A stretch of 64,000 nt of DNA from contig CAJTSE010000009.1 in assembly GCA_910578815.1 (NCBI GenBank), positions 62,001 through 126,000 of the forward strand, given 5' to 3'. The notes under the pieces were generated by a model. The model was not told the origin of the DNA. It did not search any database and was given only the letters and a program-made list of their open reading frames with translations. The stretch comes from an uncultured Acetatifactor sp. (GTDB lineage Bacteria; Bacillota; Clostridia; Lachnospirales; Lachnospiraceae). Position numbers and translations under genes: made by a program. Shown here piece after piece: positions 59,351 through 64,000 of this stretch. Position 1 is the first letter of the stretch, and each line of letters begins with the position of its first letter.

Positions 59351-61438
59351 TTATCCCTCAAATGCCTCATTCAGGACTTCCGTTCCGGGGAGTACAAACC
59401 GGCCGTTCTTTATAATCGGGATCCTGCTCCCGTCCTTTCTTACAGCCGTCAGCTCGCCCAGCTCGTCGTAAGGAATCGTAATGTCCGTGTGACAGTTAAA
59501 ATACGCCTCCGCCGGGTTCTCCTTACGTCTGGCGGATTTGGAATTCTCTCTAGCCACAATTTCCTTGCCGTCAGGATTATAAACCTTCACGTCCTCCGCC
59601 CTCACATAACAGGTATCTCCCACTGCAAAATGAGGCCCCGTCTTCTCCGCAATCAAAATCGGCAGCTTGCTCTCCACTCCCAGCCTTCTGGCCATCACAT
59701 AGGCCGTGGTATTGGTGCCGATGGCAAATTCTCCCAAGGGCAGTGTCTCTCGGCGGAATAGAACGTTTTCTTTGACAAAATTTTTGTTTTCCGCTTCATC
59801 ATTGAAATTTTTACAGGTATAATCCCGAATCATGCCGTCCTCAAAGGTAAGGCTCAAATCCCTGTATTCCAGGCCGTTTAAAAATACTCTTGTTACATGA
59901 AGAATACCGTTAGTCCCCTCCAGCACCGGCGAGGTAAATACCTCGCCTACGGGAATATTCACATCCGCTACACAGTTTTCGAAAATTGTTTCCTTTTCGG
60001 GGTTCTTAAGCTTCCACAAGTTTACCTTAAGGTCCGTGCGGTTATCCCCGCAGCCCTTGACCTCGCAATAATCCGCCATATCCAGCGCGTCGATAATCGT
60101 CTGCTGTACCTTCCGGTAAAGCATGTAATCCAGCGTATTCAGGCGGATAGTTTCATCGAACAGTTCCCGGAACACCGGTCCCACTTCCGGCACAGGAAAG
60201 GCAATTATGGTAAAACTTCTCTCTTCTTCGATAATATAATTCTTCATCATATCTCTGTACTTGTTTCGATATTCTACCCAAACCTTATTCTGTTCCTCGT
60301 CAAGTTTAACCGCCTCCGGCTTATTCACCGGTTCAAAGTCCGCCTCGCCAAAGGTTTCAACCACTGCAGGCCCGGCAAAAAGACGCGCTTCCTCACGATA
60401 CTTTTCAAAGCCCGCATGAGATGCTTCCAGGCTGCGATTCACATAACGCCTGTCCAGAAACAGACCGCTGTCGTCCTTATGGTCATACCCGTACTGCCTG
60501 TTAATCGTGCCGCCTGCCAGCGTCTCCAGGCGGATAACAGGCTTCAGCCCCAGCTTCGCAAAGTTTTCAATGGCCCGGCGGATCATCCGTTCAAAACCGA
60601 TATGATAAATAAGTCCCGCTGTCTTTTTCTTTGACAGGTCCTTCCCTGCCGCCTCGAAGCCCATGCGATACCCCTCCGTATATGTATCCGCCATAGTGGC
60701 GATGGTCTCTTCCGGAAGGGAAGCAAGATAACGGGTCGTCTCCAGTTCATTCTCACTGACATACTTCCCGTAGCCATATAAGTATCTCACATCATTTAAA
60801 TCGCTGTTCATGACAATATCAACGCAGAAGCGGTTTTCGGCGCTCACCATGTTCCGAATCATCCGCTCTTCTTCCCGGTCCGCGTTATCGCTGACATGCC
60901 AGTACAAAATATCCCGGATCTCGTCTGCGTCCGGAAGACTTCCGCCCGTCTGCTCCGCACCTGGGCCGGAAACCTCCGCTCCTTTGGAATGGTCCGCCGC
61001 CGCATAAACAAAAGCTGTATAAATTTCCAGGAACAGCTCCATTTCAGCCGTCAGATCCTCCATCCTGCCCTCGTACACGGCGGAAATCAACTGGCGAAGC
61101 ATGAAATACAGTCCACAAAGCAGACGTCCGTATTCTTCCCCAAACATCCTCACCGCATAGGCAGGATTAGCATAGCTCTCTTCATAGTGCTCAGGAAGCA
61201 CATCTGCATACAGCTCAAAATTCCGCTTCTGCAGCTCCTCCAGGGACGCATTTTTCAAGCCATCCTTCTCCAAAAAGTTTTTTGTATCGTCCACCAGAAG
61301 CAGAAACGACGCCATCTTATCAAAATAATCCTTAAACTCTTTCCTGCCGTAATCTTCCTGGGGAATAGCACGGATACGTTCCACCGCAAGCCCGTACCGT
61401 TCTTCCAATATTTCCCGTGAATCTGTAATCTCTTCCAT
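59351..61438 (-). CDS. M29-like aminopeptidase with N-terminal extension
   Basis: The 695-aa product resembles M29 (AmpS/leucyl) metallo-aminopeptidases in its last 400 residues: RLETLAGGTINRQYGYDHK, VFTSPVLEGTNGILHV, LGEFAIGTNTTAYVM, EKTGPHFAVGDTCY and NCHTDITIPYDELG, including the Glu, His and Asp residues that usually bind metal. Residues 1-290 are a helical extension not found in the typical 410-aa AmpS and may control access or assembly. It is cytosolic. Start ATG 61438 with a modest AGG site. Confidence 0.82.
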   Translation of the reverse strand: MEEITDSREILEERYGLAVERIRAIPQEDYGRKEFKDYFDKMASFLLLVDDTKNFLEKDGLKNASLEELQKRNFELYADVLPEHYEESYANPAYAVRMFGEEYGRLLCGLYFMLRQLISAVYEGRMEDLTAEMELFLEIYTAFVYAAADHSKGAEVSGPGAEQTGGSLPDADEIRDILYWHVSDNADREEERMIRNMVSAENRFCVDIVMNSDLNDVRYLYGYGKYVSENELETTRYLASLPEETIATMADTYTEGYRMGFEAAGKDLSKKKTAGLIYHIGFERMIRRAIENFAKLGLKPVIRLETLAGGTINRQYGYDHKDDSGLFLDRRYVNRSLEASHAGFEKYREEARLFAGPAVVETFGEADFEPVNKPEAVKLDEEQNKVWVEYRNKYRDMMKNYIIEEERSFTIIAFPVPEVGPVFRELFDETIRLNTLDYMLYRKVQQTIIDALDMADYCEVKGCGDNRTDLKVNLWKLKNPEKETIFENCVADVNIPVGEVFTSPVLEGTNGILHVTRVFLNGLEYRDLSLTFEDGMIRDYTCKNFNDEAENKNFVKENVLFRRETLPLGEFAIGTNTTAYVMARRLGVESKLPILIAEKTGPHFAVGDTCYVRAEDVKVYNPDGKEIVARENSKSARRKENPAEAYFNCHTDITIPYDELGELTAVRKDGSRIPIIKNGRFVLPGTEVLNEAFEG

Positions 61439-61557
61439 GTATGATAACCTGCCTTTCCTGTTATGGTCCCAAAATGATCTGTTTACATTTTAATTCCTGC
61501 GGCCTGCGTGCCGGCACACATTCACAGGCTTTGAAATGTTCCACGGCAAAACTGTTG

Positions 61558-61878
61558 TCAAAGATTTACACCTGCATAAAGGATAAGACTGACGCCCCCC
61601 AAAGCAATCAAGTTCAATACAGTCCCCAGCACGGGGAACACTTTGTAATAACCCTTATTACAGGCCGTAAGCACTCCCAGCACTGCCCCCGTCACTGCAA
61701 ACACCGTGGCCAGCACTCCCGTAACCCCAAATTTCACGGCAGCCTCTCCGCCATTTTGATATGAAAAAAACACTACCGTCACCAAAGCTGCCAAACTGAT
61801 GATCCCTAATATAACGGACATGATTCCCCTGTTGGAATGCCGCTTATTTGTAAAAATATAACCTTTTCTTTTACCCAT
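61558..61878 (-). CDS. Small membrane protein, DUF6142-like
   Basis: A 106-aa protein with a basic N-terminus (MGKRKGYIFTNKRHSNRG) and three hydrophobic segments (about residues 19-40, 49-70, 81-104). The opening FTNKRHS matches what I recall of the DUF6142 family, common in Lachnospiraceae. Function unknown. It lies between a 50-aa membrane protein and the aminopeptidase gene. Confidence 0.7.
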   Translation of the reverse strand: MGKRKGYIFTNKRHSNRGIMSVILGIISLAALVTVVFFSYQNGGEAAVKFGVTGVLATVFAVTGAVLGVLTACNKGYYKVFPVLGTVLNLIALGGVSLILYAGVNL

Positions 61879-61946
61879 AAAACTCTAAAGGGCACTTCCG
61901 GACGAGTTGTTCACCTCGCAGGAAATGCCCCGCATCTGCTCCTGAT

Positions 61947-62099
61947 TTAAAATAAAATACTGGACTTACGTGCCATCAGTCTTCCACCTGTCACGATCAG
62001 CAGAATCCCCGTCACAATACCCACTACAAGGGAGATAACCCCTATGGCAATATTTGTGGCTCCCGCCAGTTTCATTGTCTTATAAACCTTCTGTTCCAT
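61947..62099 (-). CDS. 50-aa single-helix membrane protein
   Basis: ATG 62099 has AAAGGAGCAAAGCA in front and gives 50 residues: EQKVYKTMKLAGATNIAIGV, then SLVVGIVTGILLIVTGGRLM, ending RKSSILF. A hydrophobic helix spans about residues 12-40. The longer frame to 62186 runs into pyrE and is not supported. Function unknown; similar short proteins are frequent in Lachnospiraceae. Confidence 0.7.
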   Translation of the reverse strand: MEQKVYKTMKLAGATNIAIGVISLVVGIVTGILLIVTGGRLMARKSSILF

Positions 62100-62166
62100 T
62101 GCTTTGCTCCTTTCGGTTTTCTTTTCCCCTGTGGTCAGAATATCATTTTGTTCACTCATCTCTTCA

Positions 62167-62841
62167 CTATGCACCATATGTTTCATAATATTTGTCTATC
62201 GCCGCCTTTATTGTATCATCAATATAGTTTTGTCCTTTGTATGGTCTGTTATAAAGATGCTCCACGACCTCCTGCATATTTACAATAGCCTGAGCTTCAA
62301 ATCCATATTTCTGCCGAATCTCTTCCAACGCGCTCACTTTACCGTCAAGTCCTTTTTCCATGCGGTTTAAGGACACCATCAAGCCCTTAATCTCTACATT
62401 GCCCTGCGCCTTAATGATAGGGAAGGTTTCTTCGATGGATTTTCCGGAGGTGGTTACATCCTCAATAATGATCACTCTGTCCCCGTCCTTTAAGGCACTG
62501 CCTAAGAGGATACCCACGTCGCCGTGATCCTTGACCTCCTTGCGGTTAGAGCAGTATCGGATTTCCCTGCCATACAGATCACTATAGGCAATGGACGCTG
62601 CCACACTTAAAGGAATACCTTTGTAAGCCGGTCCAAACAGCACATCAAAGTCATCCCCGAAGTTCTCATGAATAGCCTTCGCATAATATTCACCCAGCCT
62701 TCTTAACTGCATACCAGTTACATAAGCTCCCGCATTCATAAAAAATGGGGACTTTCTGCCGCTCTTTAAGGTAAATTCTCCGAACTTCAGCACCCGGCTG
62801 TCAACCATAAACTCAATGAACTCTTCTTTATATGCTTCCAT
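62167..62841 (-). CDS. pyrE: Orotate phosphoribosyltransferase
   Basis: The 224-aa enzyme forms OMP from orotate and PRPP. It has FTLKSGRKSPFFMNAG at the start, the FGPAYKGIPLSVAASIAYS loop, and the PRPP-binding motif VIIIEDVTTSGKSIEET. GGAGGTTTTAAAACAG precedes ATG 62841. It is isolated from carAB by about 27 kb. Confidence 0.96.
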   Translation of the reverse strand: MEAYKEEFIEFMVDSRVLKFGEFTLKSGRKSPFFMNAGAYVTGMQLRRLGEYYAKAIHENFGDDFDVLFGPAYKGIPLSVAASIAYSDLYGREIRYCSNRKEVKDHGDVGILLGSALKDGDRVIIIEDVTTSGKSIEETFPIIKAQGNVEIKGLMVSLNRMEKGLDGKVSALEEIRQKYGFEAQAIVNMQEVVEHLYNRPYKGQNYIDDTIKAAIDKYYETYGA

Positions 62842-62948
62842 TCTGTTTTAAAACCTCCGGTTTGCCTGTTTGAGACTTCAAATATCTCTTTCATACTACC
62901 ATAAAGTTTCAAAATATTCAATCGGCTTTACTAATTAAACAAATATAT

Positions 62949-63302
62949 TTACTGTTCGAATTGCTCCGCCCACTCATTTTCCCGAAATCCGGTCAAAACC
63001 GTTTGCTCCGTCACGATGATCGGTCGCTTTACCAGCATTCCGTCAGATGCCAGCAGCTTAAGCTGCTCTTCTTCACTCATACCGGTCAGTCTGTCCTTCA
63101 AATTCATTTCTTTATATAAAATGCCGCTGGTATTAAAGAATTTCTTTAACGGCAGTCCACTTCGCTGATGCCATTCCTTCAGTTCCTCATAGGAAGGATT
63201 CGCCTCAGCAATATGCCGCTCCGTATATGTGATTCCTTTGCTGTCCAGCCATTTCTTCGCCTTTTTGCACGTAGAACATTTCGGATATTGAATAAACAAC
63301 AT
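62949..63302 (-). CDS. ArsC/Spx-family protein
   Basis: A 117-aa thioredoxin-fold protein with FIQYPKCSTCKKAKKWLDSK at the N-terminus (Cys9 and Cys12, a CxxC pair as in Spx/YffB) and LVKRPIIVTE with the conserved Arg-Pro near residue 91. The family includes arsenate reductases and the Spx regulator; in the absence of ars genes a redox or YffB-type role is more likely. ATG 63302 with GGAGGAATCAGAG is preferred to the longer frame. Confidence 0.9.
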   Translation of the reverse strand: MLFIQYPKCSTCKKAKKWLDSKGITYTERHIAEANPSYEELKEWHQRSGLPLKKFFNTSGILYKEMNLKDRLTGMSEEEQLKLLASDGMLVKRPIIVTEQTVLTGFRENEWAEQFEQ

Positions 63303-63436
63303 CTCTGATTCCTCCTTCAAACAATATTTGCTTTTTCCTCTTTGTCTCTCTGATTCTATCACAGAGTCGGTCTTTGCTCAATCCGTTCTCACAAAATCAC
63401 AGGATATATCAAATATACATCGAATGCTCCCCTTAC

Positions 63437-63465
63437 TTGCCGCTGCATATTTCCTGTGTTATACT
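63437..63465 (+). promoter_or_regulatory. Promoter of the gene cut by the right edge
   Basis: TTGCCG (63437-63442) and TATACT (63460-63465) with a 17-base spacer, about 70 bases upstream of the start. Confidence 0.7.
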
Positions 63466-63535
63466 GTATATAAGTGCAAAAATACAAACAATTTTCACGC
63501 AACGATCTGACTATATTGCAGAAAAGGAGAGAAAT

Positions 63536-64000
63536 ATGGCAATGATGGAGAGACCGGCTGTCAGCATTCTCACGGACGGCGGAAAGTATTGGGAACATAC
63601 ATATGAAAAATTTTATCTGAAAGCGTACATTCCTGCAAATAAGCTGGACGGGCAGACGATTAATTACGGTTTCCGGGCACCGCTGCTGCTTGTCTTTGAA
63701 GAAAACAGACAGAGCCGGGAAGAGGCGATCAAATTTGCCAGAGAGAGCGGGCTGGCAGATATTGCGGCCGCGGCAGACACGGGTGTTTTTTTTGTATACC
63801 CGGCAAATGAGGGCGGCTGGAGCAGTGCAACGGAAGAATTATATGCCGCCGTCATAGCCGAGGTGAAGATGGATTCCCATTATTTAGACGGACTGGCTGA
63901 AATTACGGATTTCTTCACGCAAAAGTTCATGGGTTATTTTATCAGAGGGGCAATTTTTCGGACGGATATTTACAGTTTTGGTCAGTCGGCAGACTATGTT
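63536..64000 (+). CDS. Partial N-terminus of an uncharacterised protein, possibly esterase/hydrolase
   Basis: From ATG 63536 (AAAGGAGAGAAAT upstream) 155 codons remain open to the window end. The translation includes LKAYIPANKLDG, APLLLVFEENRQSREEA, GVFFVYPANEGGW and IRGAIFRTDIYSFGQSADYV. The pattern of a strand ending VYPANEGGW after a helix recalls alpha/beta-hydrolase esterases, but the catalytic part is outside the window. There is no signal peptide. Confidence 0.7.
   Translation, partial: MAMMERPAVSILTDGGKYWEHTYEKFYLKAYIPANKLDGQTINYGFRAPLLLVFEENRQSREEAIKFARESGLADIAAAADTGVFFVYPANEGGWSSATEELYAAVIAEVKMDSHYLDGLAEITDFFTQKFMGYFIRGAIFRTDIYSFGQSADYV

Noticed and set aside
62949..63302. Arsenate resistance gene
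   Set aside because: The ArsC fold is shared with Spx and YffB. No arsR, arsB or acr3 is nearby, so resistance is not supported.

Overview
The window looks like chromosomal DNA of an anaerobic Firmicute, most likely a Lachnospiraceae member (Clostridium cluster XIVa). Supporting signs are mid-range GC, strong AGGAGG-type ribosome binding sites, tRNA genes without an encoded CCA, single-chain PurL, a ClpC gene led by a YtrA-type GntR regulator, QueH, a CD1871A-type CXXC mini-protein and several short Lachnospiraceae-type membrane proteins. No phage, insertion sequence, CRISPR array or rRNA was seen. Species-level placement is not possible from the sequence alone.

Layout. 1-3.3 kb: the start of a secreted or membrane-anchored hydrolase (runs off the left edge), a redox operon (acetyltransferase, 46-aa CXXC protein, membrane 4Fe-4S protein, TlpA-like lipoprotein) and a membrane-tethered EIIA-like protein lacking both phosphorelay histidines. 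3.4-4.8 kb: a cold-shock gene with a structured leader, and a tRNA-dihydrouridine synthase. 5-20 kb: a minus-strand catabolic cluster running HAD-GH105 fusion, GH38 alpha-mannosidase, a 570-aa probable carbohydrate-active enzyme, an unknown protein, an Fe-alcohol dehydrogenase and iolC-D-E-G-B. 20.5-27 kb: a divergent five-gene ABC importer. 27-31.7 kb: a small XRE regulator, tRNA-Val and tRNA-Met, argS, a type I toxin-antitoxin-like locus with a frameshifted toxin, queH and sod. 31.9-42.6 kb: a tight minus-strand run of a 155-aa unknown, tetR, purL, EAL-like/HDOD, carA and carB. 42.9-45.2 kb: a 763-aa protein with a cNMP-fold N-terminus. 46-55.5 kb: tRNA-Trp, a large lipoprotein, radA, an unknown, clpC, gntR, an SH3 membrane protein and a zinc-ribbon protein. 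55.6-64 kb: purE-M-N-D, an M29-like aminopeptidase, small membrane proteins, pyrE, an ArsC/Spx-like protein and the start of a plus-strand gene cut by the right edge.

How it fits together. The 5-27 kb block reads as one import-and-degrade system: the ABC transporter would bring in a glycoside, the leaderless GH105, GH38 and 570-aa enzymes would trim it in the cytoplasm, and the iol genes would consume released inositol. A mannose-uronate-inositol headgroup, as in plant glycosyl inositol phosphorylceramides, would fit this gene set; that is inference.

The most unusual feature is a family of 100-260 bp intergenic elements made of consecutive hairpins (seven fuller copies plus at least two fragments). 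They sit directly after stop codons, always in the same orientation relative to the upstream gene, mostly inside the inositol/glycoside cluster, with one copy 25 kb away on the other strand. Several apparent N-terminal extensions of downstream ORFs are translation of these elements, so starts were moved inward accordingly.
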